The position numbers and the translations under genes were made by a program. Below the pieces are notes generated by a model, which was not told the DNA's origin, made no database searches, and saw only the letters and a program-made list of their open reading frames with translations. A stretch of DNA of 64,000 nucleotides, from contig JAEZST010000018.1 in the NCBI GenBank assembly GCA_023443865.1, positions 283,842-347,841 on the forward strand, in the 5' to 3' direction. Origin of the DNA: Spirochaetota bacterium (lineage in GTDB: Bacteria > Spirochaetota > Spirochaetia > Treponematales > Treponemataceae). Shown piece after piece: positions 42,566 through 51,584 of the stretch. Positions within the stretch are counted from its first letter, which is position 1. Every line of letters starts with the position of its first letter.

Positions 42566-42615
42566 GCCTACGATTGTATACAAAAAAAGGCAAAATAGAT
42601 ATACTTTTTCCCATT
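42566..42615. promoter_or_regulatory. 50-bp divergent nadE/tyrS promoter region
   Basis: Minus strand: TACAAT (42578-42573), 7 nt from nadE ATG. Plus strand: TATACT (42600-42605), 10 nt from tyrS ATG. There is no Shine-Dalgarno on either side and no room for normal leaders. Confidence 0.65.
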
Positions 42616-43836
42616 ATGAACAAGGCACTCGAAACCCTCAAGGAACGCGGATTTTTCCAGCAATGCACCGACGTAGACGCCCTCTCGAAACTCATGGACG
42701 AGGGCCCCGTGACCTTCTACGTGGGTTGCGACCCCACGGGACCCAGCCTGCATATCGGCCATATGGTCCCCTTTTTCGCCCTGAGGCACCTGCGCGAGGC
42801 CGGGCACAAGGGCATCGCCCTCGTGGGGGGCGGTACCGCCCGAATCGGCGATCCTTCGGGCAAGACCGAAATGCGCAAGATGATCTCTTACGGGGAAATC
42901 GACCGAAACTCCGAATCGATCCTCAAGCAGCTCGACCGCTTCATCGGCTTTGACAGCGAAACGGCGTACAGCGACAACAACAAGAATTGGCTCGCGGACC
43001 TCAACTATATAGACTTTCTCCGGGATATCGGCTCCCAGTTTTCCGTGAACCGCATGCTCACCTTCGAGGCGTACCGGAAGCGCATGGAAACGGGCCTTTC
43101 CTTCGTGGAATTCAACTACCAGCTGCTCCAGAGCTACGACTTCTACCAGCTCAACGAGCGCCACGGCTGCGCGCTCCAGATCGGCGGCGACGACCAGTGG
43201 GGCAATATCGTCGCGGGCATCGAGCTGATCCGCCGCATGAACGGCAACCAGGCCTTCGGCCTGACCTTCCCGCTCATTACCACCTCAGACGGCAAGAAAA
43301 TGGGCAAAACCGAAAAGGGCGCCCTCTTTCTCGATCCGGCGATCACGACGCCCTATGACTTTTTCCAGTATTGGCGCAACGTGACCGACGCGGACACGAG
43401 AAAGTTCCTTCTTCTTTTCACCTTTCTTCCGGTTTCCGATATCGAGTCTCTCATGACGGGGAACGTGAACGCGGCCAAGGAGCGCCTCGCCTACGAGGTG
43501 ACCGCGCTGATTCACGGGAAGGAAGAGGCCGACAAGGCCCTCGCGGGCGCCAAGGCGGCTTTCGGGGGCAGCGGCGACAAGGCTTCCATGCCCACCGTGG
43601 AAATGGACCGCTCCCGGTTCGAAGCCGGAGTCGGGGTAATCGACCTTTTCGTGGAATCCGGCCTCGCCGGAACCAAGAGCGACGCCCGGCGCCTCGTGGA
43701 ACAGGGCGGCGCCGCGGTTGCCGACTCGCCGGTTACCGACGTTAAGGCCGTGATCGGCGCCGACCGGCTGGACGCCGAGGGCGAGTTGGTGCTCCGCGCG
43801 GGCAAGAAAAAATTCGTTCGGGTCGTGTCCAAGTAA
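42616..43836 (+). CDS. tyrS: Tyrosyl-tRNA synthetase
   Basis: 406 residues. Class I motifs: DPTGPSLHIGHM (HIGH) and GKKMGKTEKGA (KMSKS variant). Tyrosine pocket elements appear as YVGCDPT, YQLLQSYDFY and QIGGDDQWGN. The C-terminal S4-type RNA-binding domain contains ARRLVEQGGAAV. The start ATG 42616 gives the usual MNKALETL N-terminus; the in-frame ATG at 42574 would lie in the promoter region. A bidirectional terminator follows. Confidence 0.97.
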   Translation: MNKALETLKERGFFQQCTDVDALSKLMDEGPVTFYVGCDPTGPSLHIGHMVPFFALRHLREAGHKGIALVGGGTARIGDPSGKTEMRKMISYGEIDRNSESILKQLDRFIGFDSETAYSDNNKNWLADLNYIDFLRDIGSQFSVNRMLTFEAYRKRMETGLSFVEFNYQLLQSYDFYQLNERHGCALQIGGDDQWGNIVAGIELIRRMNGNQAFGLTFPLITTSDGKKMGKTEKGALFLDPAITTPYDFFQYWRNVTDADTRKFLLLFTFLPVSDIESLMTGNVNAAKERLAYEVTALIHGKEEADKALAGAKAAFGGSGDKASMPTVEMDRSRFEAGVGVIDLFVESGLAGTKSDARRLVEQGGAAVADSPVTDVKAVIGADRLDAEGELVLRAGKKKFVRVVSK

Positions 43837-43842
43837 AAAAAA

Positions 43843-43871
43843 GGGGTTCCGGCAACGGAACTCCTTTTTTT
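43843..43871. terminator. Bidirectional terminator between tyrS and the ParB-like gene
   Basis: A 9-bp stem with one G-U pair (43843-43851 with 43856-43864) closes a GCAA tetraloop. T runs follow on the plus strand (43865-43871), and a matching A run before the stem serves the minus strand. Confidence 0.9.
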
Positions 43872-43890
43872 CGCGTGAGCGCTCGCCCAA

Positions 43891-44283
43891 TCAAATCCTC
43901 GGCGAGAACAGGCTCTTGAAAAAAGAGACGATCGCCCGCCAAATGCGGATAAAGATATTCGGGTTTCGAAGCTTCTCCAGTCGGGTGTAGGCCGCGAGGA
44001 GCTCCGCTTCGGAAAAATCGTTCCGCTGGGTGTTTTCCTCGATCTCGAGCTCCAACTCGCTGATCCGGTCCGTATCGTCCAGCACCGTGGCGCTGATTGA
44101 ACGCCACCCGAGCCGCTTCGCGGCTTCCAGTCGTCGCCGGCCGGCGATCAGCTCGTATTTCGCGTTTACCGTGATCGGGTTGAGAAGCCCGTAGTGGCGG
44201 ATGCTTTCCATGAGCTCATCAATGTTGTCGAGGTTGACCCGCACCCGTTTCCGGATTTTGATGTCCTCGATCGCGATTTGCAT
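43891..44283 (-). CDS. Short ParB N-domain protein with amphipathic C-terminal helix
   Basis: 130 residues. Residues about 1-95 form a ParB/Srx-type nuclease or CTPase domain: LMESIRHYGLLNPITV, then ELIAGRRRLEAAKRLGW and ENTQRNDFSEAE. The helix-turn-helix and dimerisation domain of chromosomal ParB are missing. Instead the chain ends in NIFIRIWRAIVSFFKSLF, a strongly amphipathic or membrane-binding helix. It lies 18 bp downstream of PBP1A, so they are probably cotranscribed. A membrane-bound partner of the cell-wall synthase is an attractive idea, but this is inference only. Confidence 0.82.
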   Translation of the reverse strand: MQIAIEDIKIRKRVRVNLDNIDELMESIRHYGLLNPITVNAKYELIAGRRRLEAAKRLGWRSISATVLDDTDRISELELEIEENTQRNDFSEAELLAAYTRLEKLRNPNIFIRIWRAIVSFFKSLFSPRI

Positions 44284-44301
44284 GCTACCCTCCTGGTCCT
44301 T

Positions 44302-46923
44302 CTACTCGAGAAGCGGGTTGAACGCGTTGCCGCCTTCCGGGGCGGTTTCCGCCCCGTTCGGGACATTGCCGCTCTCCTGGTTGCCCGAACCCTCCGTATC
44401 TACGGGTTGCCCCTCGGTTCCCGCGGTAAGGGCCGCCTCGTTTCGCGGTTTTACGCGCGGGGCCGGATCCTCGAAAATCGACGGGTCGAGGGTGAGCGCC
44501 GAGGTGTCCACGGTGATGGGCCGCTGTCCCGCCGCGAAGCCCTCGCTTTGCAGGCGTTCCACTGACGTTCGTCTCAAATTCTCGCCGTTTTCGTGATAGG
44601 TGCAATAGGTTTTCGGCTCGGTTCCCTCAAGAAACTGCAGGGTAATGGTCCCGTCGTCGCAGGCGTCGGTGGGAAGATCGCCCGATTTCTTGCAGACCGT
44701 GGCGGTCACGATTCCGTTCTGGGGCCGGGGAAAATCGCGGTAGGGAAGCCCTTTATGGATCGCGTCCATGTATTCTGCCCAGGCGTACCCGGCGAGCACC
44801 GAGCCGGTATTGTCGAGGCCAAGGCTCATGCCCCCCTTGTCGAAGCCGAACCAGAGGGCGGTGGTGTAATAGGGCGTAAAGCCGACGGTCCATGCGTCCG
44901 CCCAGTTTTGCGTGGTTCCCGTCTTTCCCGCCGCGGGCATGTGAAAGGTTTTACCGCTTTCGTCCTTATACCTGAACTTCGCGCCCCAACCCGTGGGATT
45001 CGCCAGGGTTCCGGAGGCCACCGTGTTTTTCAGCATATCGGTCATGATATAGGCGTTTTGCGGTGAAATAAGCTGTATCGCGTTGCCCTTCCGCTTTTGT
45101 TCCAGCCGAACTTCTTTCTCTCGGTCGATAATGACGCGGCCGTTGCGGTCTTCCACGGAGCGGATCGCGATGGGCGTCAGTTCCTTGCCGCCGTCGGCGA
45201 AGGTCGCGAAGGCTTTCGCCATGCGCCAGGGGGCGACGCTGATTACGCCGAGGCCGAGGGAATATACCCGGGGAAAGCGCGACTCGATTTCGGCCCGGTC
45301 GGTATAGCCCAGGAGAAGCGACGCGCGGTTGATCGCGGCGTCGAACCCGATCCCGTCGAGGACGCGGATAGAGGGCACGTTCATGGAATGGGCCAGGGCT
45401 TCCCAAAGTAGTACCGTGCCTTGCCATTCGCCCATGAAGTTCAGCGGCGTGTACGGCACTCCCGACTCGTTGTAAAACACCACCGGCGTGTCCGAGATCA
45501 TGCTCGCCTCGGTGAATTTCCTCGAATCGACGGCGGCGGAATAATACAGGGGCTTAAAGGTACTTCCGGGCTGTATTTCGCCCTTCATGGCGCGGTTATA
45601 CATATTCGACTGGTCGAACTTGCTGCCGCCGATCATGGCGGTTATGTATCCGGTATCGTTATCCAGGGTAAGAAGCGCCCCTTCCACGGTGGTTTCCACG
45701 CTGGCCGCCTGAATCGCCGCGTTGGTTTTGTTCGCGCCGGTTTTCAGGATGTCCATGCCGAAGGTCATGGAAAGGACGTCTACCAGCGGATTGAGCTTCT
45801 CGCGGTAATAGCCGATGGACTTTACCTGGGTTCGTTCCTGGGAGACGGCAAGCTTGGGCAAATCGAAGGCGAGGGCGAGTAGGGCGGTTATGTCCGCGTA
45901 CTGGTCCGCCTTGTCGAACCGTGACGTGCTGGAGCGCCTGAAGCGGTCGTTGGCCCTCGTGAGCCATGCCTGGAAAACCCTGTCCGCCTCGGCCTGTTTT
46001 TCCAGGTCGAGGCTCGTGTGCACCACGTAGCCGTCGGTATAGAGGTTCATGGAGCCGTAGAGCATGGACTCGAGTTCCTGCCGTACGTATTCGGAGAACC
46101 AGCGCGCCTTGTCCACGCGCGAGAAATAGGCCGACGACGAGGTACGCGAGTAATCGAAATTTCCCCAATAGTCGTCAAAGGAATCGTCGGCGAGCTTCTT
46201 CGTGAGGTACCCAAGCTCTACCATCTGGTCCAGAACCTGGCGCTGCCGTTCCTGGGCGCGGTTCGGGTGCTCGAAGGGGTTGTAAAGCGCGGGGTTCGAC
46301 AGCTGTATCATGAGGATCGCCGCTTCCGCCGGGGTCAGGTCGCTCGCCGAGTGGCCGAAGTAGAATTTCGACGCCGCGTTTATCCCGAAGGTGCCGCTTC
46401 CGAGATACACCTTGTTCAGGTACATCTCCAGAATTTCGTCCTTGGAGAATCGGCGCTCGAGCTGGAACGACCACCACAGTTCCTTCAGTTTCCGGCTGAT
46501 GCTGATATCGCTCCGGTCGAGGTACAGGGTTCCCGCGAGCTGTTGGGTTATCGTGCTGCCGCCGCCGAGCGATTGGCCGGTGAGCTTTCCGAAAACGGCG
46601 CGCATGATGGATTTAACCGTGAAGCCGCCGTGCTGGTAGAATACCCGGTCTTCGCGGGCGATCAGTGCCTGAATGACGTGTTTGGGCAGTTGGTCAAGGG
46701 TTATGAGTTCCCGCTTTTCTTCCGAAGCGAATTCGGTTATCAGTTCCCCGCGAACGTCGAGAATGCGCGTGGGGAGCGCGGGGCTGAAATCGCTGAAATT
46801 TTCCTGGTTCTTCAGGTTTGCGGTGGCGGCTAACGCCCCGCCCAGCGCGGCTCCGCACAGTATCGCGCCTATAGCGGCGAGGGATACGAGAACGAGCGGT
46901 TTACGGGTTTCCTTGGCGAACAT
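44302..46923 (-). CDS. Penicillin-binding protein 1A (bifunctional)
   Basis: 873 residues. N-terminal TM helix (about 9-32), GT51 glycosyltransferase with AREDRVFYQHGGF and GGSTITQQLAGTLYL, then a long transpeptidase domain with PGSTFKP (Ser and Lys catalytic), SMN and KTGTTQNWADAW. After about residue 780 the tail is low in structure and rich in Glu, Gly, Asn and Pro. The function is polymerisation and cross-linking of peptidoglycan at the inner membrane. No Shine-Dalgarno precedes the ATG; a TTTTAT element lies 7 nt upstream with TTGTAA 17 bp before it, another leaderless candidate. The ParB-like gene follows. Confidence 0.95.
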   Translation of the reverse strand: MFAKETRKPLVLVSLAAIGAILCGAALGGALAATANLKNQENFSDFSPALPTRILDVRGELITEFASEEKRELITLDQLPKHVIQALIAREDRVFYQHGGFTVKSIMRAVFGKLTGQSLGGGSTITQQLAGTLYLDRSDISISRKLKELWWSFQLERRFSKDEILEMYLNKVYLGSGTFGINAASKFYFGHSASDLTPAEAAILMIQLSNPALYNPFEHPNRAQERQRQVLDQMVELGYLTKKLADDSFDDYWGNFDYSRTSSSAYFSRVDKARWFSEYVRQELESMLYGSMNLYTDGYVVHTSLDLEKQAEADRVFQAWLTRANDRFRRSSTSRFDKADQYADITALLALAFDLPKLAVSQERTQVKSIGYYREKLNPLVDVLSMTFGMDILKTGANKTNAAIQAASVETTVEGALLTLDNDTGYITAMIGGSKFDQSNMYNRAMKGEIQPGSTFKPLYYSAAVDSRKFTEASMISDTPVVFYNESGVPYTPLNFMGEWQGTVLLWEALAHSMNVPSIRVLDGIGFDAAINRASLLLGYTDRAEIESRFPRVYSLGLGVISVAPWRMAKAFATFADGGKELTPIAIRSVEDRNGRVIIDREKEVRLEQKRKGNAIQLISPQNAYIMTDMLKNTVASGTLANPTGWGAKFRYKDESGKTFHMPAAGKTGTTQNWADAWTVGFTPYYTTALWFGFDKGGMSLGLDNTGSVLAGYAWAEYMDAIHKGLPYRDFPRPQNGIVTATVCKKSGDLPTDACDDGTITLQFLEGTEPKTYCTYHENGENLRRTSVERLQSEGFAAGQRPITVDTSALTLDPSIFEDPAPRVKPRNEAALTAGTEGQPVDTEGSGNQESGNVPNGAETAPEGGNAFNPLLE

Positions 46924-46982
46924 ACCATCTATAAAAGCATAAACGGGGCGTCGTTACAAGGTATCGTTTTGGCGGTTTCTTT

Positions 46983-47015
46983 AAAACAAAAAGGGCCGGT
47001 ATTATCTACCGGCCC
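46983..47015 (-). terminator. Intrinsic terminator of the envelope operon
   Basis: A perfect 9-bp stem (46993-47001 with 47007-47015) is followed on the minus strand by a T-rich tract. It lies about 100 bp after the PEGA-like gene. The remaining intergenic sequence (47016-47116) has no recognisable feature. Confidence 0.85.
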
Positions 47016-47116
47016 GCCCATCAGGCTACGGACAGTCAGTGGGTGGGAGGGGAACTGAACTGCCCGATACTTATGTATCGGAAAGAGGGCGGGAAACCTT
47101 TACAAAAAAGCGGCGC

Positions 47117-48109
47117 TCACTGCGATTCGGAGACGTTTACGTCCACGATGAGGGAAACGGTGTAATCCCTCGCCTTTTCCACGGTGAGTTGCTTGACCAC
47201 CTCGTAATCGCCGATGGTGAATTTGATGACGTGGTCGCCCGGTTGCACGATCCTGGCTTCCTTCCCGGGGCTCACGCTTTCGCCGTCCATCTGGATAAGG
47301 GCGTTTTCCGGCGCGATCAGGTACACGCGGGGAGCGGTATCCTGCATGGTGACCGATAGTTCCGTTACGCGGGCCTGTTCAACCTTAAATACGCGAACCT
47401 CGTTGCGGTAGGAATCGGAGACGATAGAAAGGTGGTGCTGGCCAGGCTTCAGGATCTGCAGTTCCCCGGGATTGTTCACGGCGATTTCGTCGATACGCAC
47501 CGATATCGGCGCCTCCGGGGTTCCCGGCAGCGGGGGATAGACCACCGACAGCCGAAAACCGCCCTCGTCGGCGAGGATGGGCTTTACCTTAACCTGGAAC
47601 GTCAGGTCTCCGATCGTGTCCGGCAAGACCTTCATGACCGGCAGGAGACGGAAAAGCAAGGCGCCCGCCTTGGGGTCGTGCACGTAGGGGAGCACCGTCG
47701 CGTAGGGGCCTGATTTGAGCCGATGGTCCTTGACCAGCGGAATTTGGAGCACGAACGAAAGGCGGGAGGGTAGTGGCTGCAGGGTAATCTGCGTCGCCTT
47801 GTAGTCCGTACGGTCTTTCGCCGGCAGGGGATCGATCTTGGAATAAAGCCCGTAGGCCATGCTGTTCCGGTATTCGATTATCTCCTGGGGAACCTTAACC
47901 TCGATCTCGATGCCCTTCAGGAAGGCCGTATCCCTCGGAAACTCGATCCCCACCGCGCCGTTAAACGACGCGTCGTACGTTTGCGCCTCGGGATTGGCCG
48001 CGTCTATCTGGGCGATAGCCGTTGAACCGACCCGAAAGGTATCCGCCGCAGCGGCGGACAGAAGGAGCATGGTGAAGGTAAACGCGATTCCCACCCGTTT
48101 TTCGTTCAT
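47117..48109 (-). CDS. Exported protein with PEGA-like C-terminal domain
   Basis: 330 residues with signal peptide (GIAFTFTMLLLSAAAADT). The body is beta-rich without a family I can name, and its last 70 residues resemble a PEGA domain (VYLIAPENALIQMDGES, then VQPGDHVIKFTIGDYE), a surface beta module frequent in spirochaetes. Position: last gene of an operon after a LysM/M23 peptidase, overlapping it by ATGA, with AAGGA upstream. A role in the periplasm or at the outer membrane is therefore likely, but no activity is implied. Confidence 0.8.
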   Translation of the reverse strand: MNEKRVGIAFTFTMLLLSAAAADTFRVGSTAIAQIDAANPEAQTYDASFNGAVGIEFPRDTAFLKGIEIEVKVPQEIIEYRNSMAYGLYSKIDPLPAKDRTDYKATQITLQPLPSRLSFVLQIPLVKDHRLKSGPYATVLPYVHDPKAGALLFRLLPVMKVLPDTIGDLTFQVKVKPILADEGGFRLSVVYPPLPGTPEAPISVRIDEIAVNNPGELQILKPGQHHLSIVSDSYRNEVRVFKVEQARVTELSVTMQDTAPRVYLIAPENALIQMDGESVSPGKEARIVQPGDHVIKFTIGDYEVVKQLTVEKARDYTVSLIVDVNVSESQ

Positions 48110-49068
48110 CTTTGCGTGGTTCCTTTAATAAATCCCGCCGGGTCCTTCGGAATCCCGTTTTCATGAATCTCGAAATGGAGATGGGGGCCGGTCGATTGGC
48201 CGGTTGAGCCGACGGTACCTAGAATAGTACCGGATTTCACGCGTTCCCGCAACTCGATTTTTACCGCGGTGAGGTGGCCGTAGAGGCTTTCTTTTCCCCC
48301 CTCGTGGCGCACTATCACGTAATTTCCGTACACCGAATCGAATCCGGTAGAAACGACCTCTCCGTCGGCGCAGGAATAGACCGAAGTCCCGCGGGGCGCG
48401 GCCAGGTCAACCCCCTTGTGGAATATAAGATTACCCGTGACGGGGTTCTTTCTCATTCCGAACGACGACGTTACCACGCCGGACGGGAGGGGAAATCGAT
48501 AGCGGGGGGTGAGAAACCACGCCCGGACCGTGCCGTCGAAGAGGCCGTCGGGAATGCAATGGACGGTTCGCTTCGTTCCGGTTCGCGGATCGTGGACGGC
48601 GAACGTGATAATGGAAGAATCGTCGGGATCGAAGGAGGAAAGGAGGAGCGTTTCGAAGGCGCCCGCCGCGTCGTCGGGGAGGTATAGTCCGGGAAGGGTC
48701 GGAAGGAGGAGCACGGTTCCCGCCGTCAGATCCGAGGGCGCCGAAAGGCGGTTTAGGCTCGCCAGGGCGTCGTAGGGCACGCTGCATCGGGCGGCGATGC
48801 CCAGTAGGGTGTCCGTGGGCAGAACGAGGTAGGCGTATATGCCGACGGGGAGGCCGCGTTTTCCCTTTCGGTTAGCCGCACCCGCCAGGGCGATTCTGGC
48901 GTCGCGCACGTCGTCGGAATACTGCCTGAAGACCGGATCGGTCGGGTCGAGGGCCGGAATACGCGGATAATCGGCGGCAAACGCGGCCCGGGCCCCGGCG
49001 AATACGAGGAAACAGAGCATGAAAGCCCGCGGCGCGGCGCCTTCAGTCCTTACCGGCGCCCCTTTCAT
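48106..49068 (-). CDS. LysM and M23/LytM-domain peptidase
   Basis: 320 residues from ATG 49068, which overlaps the stop of the upstream membrane protein gene. The signal peptide is FMLCFLVFAGARAAFA. A LysM-like region (YLVLPTDTLLGIAARCSVP, LNRLSAPSDLTAGTVLLLP) should bind peptidoglycan, and the C-terminal M23 domain has HKGVDLAAP (His, Asp) and HLHFEI, a complete zinc-metallopeptidase set. It would cut peptide cross-links of murein. The frame is open farther upstream to 49395, but this lies within the neighbour and has no signal sequence of its own. Confidence 0.92.
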   Translation of the reverse strand: MKGAPVRTEGAAPRAFMLCFLVFAGARAAFAADYPRIPALDPTDPVFRQYSDDVRDARIALAGAANRKGKRGLPVGIYAYLVLPTDTLLGIAARCSVPYDALASLNRLSAPSDLTAGTVLLLPTLPGLYLPDDAAGAFETLLLSSFDPDDSSIITFAVHDPRTGTKRTVHCIPDGLFDGTVRAWFLTPRYRFPLPSGVVTSSFGMRKNPVTGNLIFHKGVDLAAPRGTSVYSCADGEVVSTGFDSVYGNYVIVRHEGGKESLYGHLTAVKIELRERVKSGTILGTVGSTGQSTGPHLHFEIHENGIPKDPAGFIKGTTQR

Positions 49069-49469
49069 TTCCCGTTTGAAACGGAAGGCTCGAGGACGAA
49101 CTCGATAAGGCCCCAGGCCGCGGCCGTAACCACGAGCGCCGCGAGGGCCAGGAATCGGTGTAGGGATAGCAGCAGGGCGACCGCAATCGAGATTCCCGCC
49201 GCGAGAACCGCGATTTTCAGGAGATTCCGGCGGAACCGCGCCGGATTCACGCGGAGGGCCGTTCTCATGCGGATGGCCGCGATTGAGCCCGCCACGGCGA
49301 CGAAAAGAACGCCGCAGACCAGCGTGTATACGTCCGGGCGGGAAGTCGCCAGCCGCCAAAGGGGATATACGATGGCGAGTCCCGCCCCGACGCACGCGGC
49401 GCCGAGCGCGACGATACGGCCAAGGGCGACGAGAAGGCCGAGGTATCCCTTTAGAATGCGTAAAACCAT
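49065..49469 (-). CDS. Small integral membrane protein
   Basis: 134 residues from ATG 49469 (GGAGG at 6 nt). Four predicted hydrophobic helices (around residues 12-35, 44-64, 85-102, 103-122) with a short polar C-terminus (EPSVSNGK). I do not recognise a family. It is the first gene of the operon with the LysM/M23 peptidase and the PEGA-like protein. The frame upstream of 49469 overlaps the ferredoxin terminator, so the shorter start is preferred. Confidence 0.8.
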   Translation of the reverse strand: MVLRILKGYLGLLVALGRIVALGAACVGAGLAIVYPLWRLATSRPDVYTLVCGVLFVAVAGSIAAIRMRTALRVNPARFRRNLLKIAVLAAGISIAVALLLSLHRFLALAALVVTAAAWGLIEFVLEPSVSNGK

Positions 49470-49492
49470 GGTATGCCTCCGGGTTCGGGCAA

Positions 49493-49535
49493 TAAAAAAA
49501 AACCGCAGCGAGAGGGGTCTCCCTTCGCCGCGGTT
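49493..49535 (-). terminator. Intrinsic terminator of the ferredoxin gene
   Basis: On the minus strand a stem of AACCGC/GCGGTT plus inner pairs is followed by eight or more T. It lies between the ferredoxin gene and the ribosome site of the next gene. Confidence 0.85.
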
Positions 49536-49557
49536 ACAATTCAAGGCTATGCGGGGA

Positions 49558-49728
49558 TTACTCCTCGGAAATCGCCTCGACGGGGCAAACGGCAGCGCAG
49601 GCGCCGCAGCTCACGCAGGTATCGGGATCGATAACGCGCTTGTCGCCCTTTTCGGAAATCGCGCTGGTGGGGCATTCGCTCTCGCACGCCGCGCAGTTGA
49701 TGCAAGCATCGGAAATGACGTAAGCCAT
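49558..49728 (-). CDS. 2[4Fe-4S] ferredoxin
   Basis: 56 residues from ATG 49728 (AAGGAG at 7 nt). Two typical clusters, CINCAACESECP and CVSCGACAAVCP, coordinate two [4Fe-4S] centres. It is a clostridial-type low-potential electron carrier, and suggests anaerobic or fermentative metabolism, for example with pyruvate:ferredoxin oxidoreductase. Single-gene unit with own promoter and terminator. Confidence 0.96.
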   Translation of the reverse strand: MAYVISDACINCAACESECPTSAISEKGDKRVIDPDTCVSCGACAAVCPVEAISEE

Positions 49729-49758
49729 GTATAGCTCCTTATCATGTGGTATGAATGG

Positions 49759-49787
49759 AACATAACCCATCCCGAGGGAAATGACAA
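49759..49787 (-). promoter_or_regulatory. Promoter of the ferredoxin gene
   Basis: TTGTCA (49787-49782), 17-bp spacer, TATGTT (49764-49759) on the minus strand. Confidence 0.7.
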
Positions 49788-49809
49788 GACCGTGATCTGA
49801 TGGTACACT
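49781..49809 (+). promoter_or_regulatory. Promoter of the AAA+ gene, overlapping the ferredoxin promoter
   Basis: ATGACA (49781-49786), 17-bp spacer, TACACT (49804-49809) on the plus strand. The -35 boxes of the two divergent promoters occupy the same bases, so RNA polymerase binding would be mutually exclusive. Confidence 0.5.
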
Positions 49810-49829
49810 CCTTTTTAAGGGGGGGACTC

Positions 49830-51584
49830 ATGGCGGAAAGTCAGCAGCTCATCAAGAAAAATCTCGATTACATAAATATCCTGCCGGCCTGGGCGCAAGA
49901 GCTTTCGGTCAAGTATTGCTCAAAAACGGCCAATCTCTACTTCGTTCACGGCAATATCCGCGATTTTCTTCCCCACAAGATGAACGAAGGCGAGTTCATG
50001 TTCGTGAAAATCCAGGATTATATCTCGGAAGTCCTCTTCGGCAACCGCGATATAATCGTATTCTACGATAAGTCGAGCGGCGTCTCCTTTTGCACGAGCC
50101 AAATGCAAAAGGACTACCTGAAGGCCATGTGCGCCCGCTACCCCGACGCCCCTCCCGAGGATTTCCTGTCCCGCGATCCCGTGAAGGCCTTTGACTGGCT
50201 CGAGCGTTACTTCGTCATGAACCTTCCCCTCGACCTTCGCATCGTGCTGATCGTGGACTACGCGGAAACCATCGTTCCCGCCGACGAGTTGGGGCATCTC
50301 GACGAAATTGACCGCTATTGCCTGGTAACCCTTAACCGGTGGTCCCATGAGCCCCAGTTTACCCGGGGAGACGTATCCATCCTCATGCTCACCGAAAACC
50401 TCACCGATATCAATCCGCGCCTTTCGTCGTCGCCTTCCACGGTCAAGGTTGCCATTCCCTTTCCCGACACGGCGGTACGGAGCCAATTTCTCGCCTTTTT
50501 GGAAGATAACGGCACCCTCCTGCTCGATCGCGGCCTGAACCCCGAACGGGTCGGGTCGCTTACCTCCGGGCTCAACCTCTTGAACCTGAATCAGCTCGTG
50601 GCGGAATCGTATCAGGAGGACAAGCCCCTCTCCCTCGAATACCTTCGCGACCGCAAGCGCGCCATAATCGAGAACGAGGCCGCGGGGCTTCTCGAATTCG
50701 TGGAAACCGCCCATGACCTGTCCTTCGTCGCCGGCCACGATTTCGTGCGCAAACGGTTCCAAAGCGCGGCCAAGGCGATCAAGCAGGGCCGTACCGACGT
50801 GCTTCCCATGGGATACCTGATCGCGGGCCCGGTGGGCACCGGAAAAACCTTTATGGTTTCCGCCTTCGCGGGCGAAATCGGCGTTCCCATGGTGAAGCTC
50901 CGGAACTTCCGCTCAAAGTGGCAGGGAGCCACGGAAAGCAACCTGGAAAAGGTGCTGAATATCCTGAAAGCCATGGCCCCGGTCGCGGTGATGATCGACG
51001 AGGCCGACGCCTTCCTGGGCGACCGGGATACGCAGGGCGACTCGGGCACCACGAGCCGCGTATTCGCCCAAATCGCGGGATTTATGGGCAATACCGACTA
51101 CCGCGGCAAGATCATCTGGTTCCTCATCACCAGCCGTCCCGATCTCCTGCCCATCGACCTTAAGCGCCAGGGCAGGGCGGAGGAGCACCTCGCCCTCTTT
51201 TACCCCGAAACCGTGGAGGCGAAGGCGGAGCTTTTCCGGACCCTGCAGCGAAAGCTCGAGATAAAGGTGAAGGAATTCCCCCTCGGGGATCTCTTTAAGG
51301 GACTGCGTTCCGAAATGTCCGGGGCGGATATCGAGGCGATCCTGGTGCGGGCGAAAATGACCGCCACCATGGACGGTCGCGCCATAGTGACCAAGGAAGA
51401 CCTGGAGGAAACGGTCAGGGATTTCATTCCGCCCGCCTATCCCTACGAAATCGAGCTCCAAAACCTCGTGGCCGTTCTCGAATGCACGAGCCGCGAGATG
51501 GTTCCCGCCCGATACCAGAAAATGGAGCGGTCAAAGCTGGCCGCGGAAATTCAGGAGCTCAAGCAGCTGCTCGGGGAGCGTTAG
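49830..51584 (+). CDS. Two-module AAA+ ATPase with degenerate N-terminal half
   Basis: 584 residues from ATG 49830 (preceded by a G-run ribosome site). The C-terminal half is a canonical AAA+ module: Walker A GPVGTGKT near residue 333, Walker B VMIDEADAF near 387, sensor 1 IIWFLITSRPD, and an arginine-containing RQGRAEEH region, close to the FtsH/Ycf46 type. The N-terminal half (residues about 1-290) also has an ATPase-like layout (NLYFVHGNIRDFL, then RIVLIVDYAETIVP and VSILMLTENLTD, where a sensor could lie), but no P-loop. Such proteins are regulators with a dead first module; Ycf46-like proteins are similar. Function unknown. The stop overlaps the convergent ATP-grasp gene by 4 bp. Confidence 0.88.
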   Translation: MAESQQLIKKNLDYINILPAWAQELSVKYCSKTANLYFVHGNIRDFLPHKMNEGEFMFVKIQDYISEVLFGNRDIIVFYDKSSGVSFCTSQMQKDYLKAMCARYPDAPPEDFLSRDPVKAFDWLERYFVMNLPLDLRIVLIVDYAETIVPADELGHLDEIDRYCLVTLNRWSHEPQFTRGDVSILMLTENLTDINPRLSSSPSTVKVAIPFPDTAVRSQFLAFLEDNGTLLLDRGLNPERVGSLTSGLNLLNLNQLVAESYQEDKPLSLEYLRDRKRAIIENEAAGLLEFVETAHDLSFVAGHDFVRKRFQSAAKAIKQGRTDVLPMGYLIAGPVGTGKTFMVSAFAGEIGVPMVKLRNFRSKWQGATESNLEKVLNILKAMAPVAVMIDEADAFLGDRDTQGDSGTTSRVFAQIAGFMGNTDYRGKIIWFLITSRPDLLPIDLKRQGRAEEHLALFYPETVEAKAELFRTLQRKLEIKVKEFPLGDLFKGLRSEMSGADIEAILVRAKMTATMDGRAIVTKEDLEETVRDFIPPAYPYEIELQNLVAVLECTSREMVPARYQKMERSKLAAEIQELKQLLGER

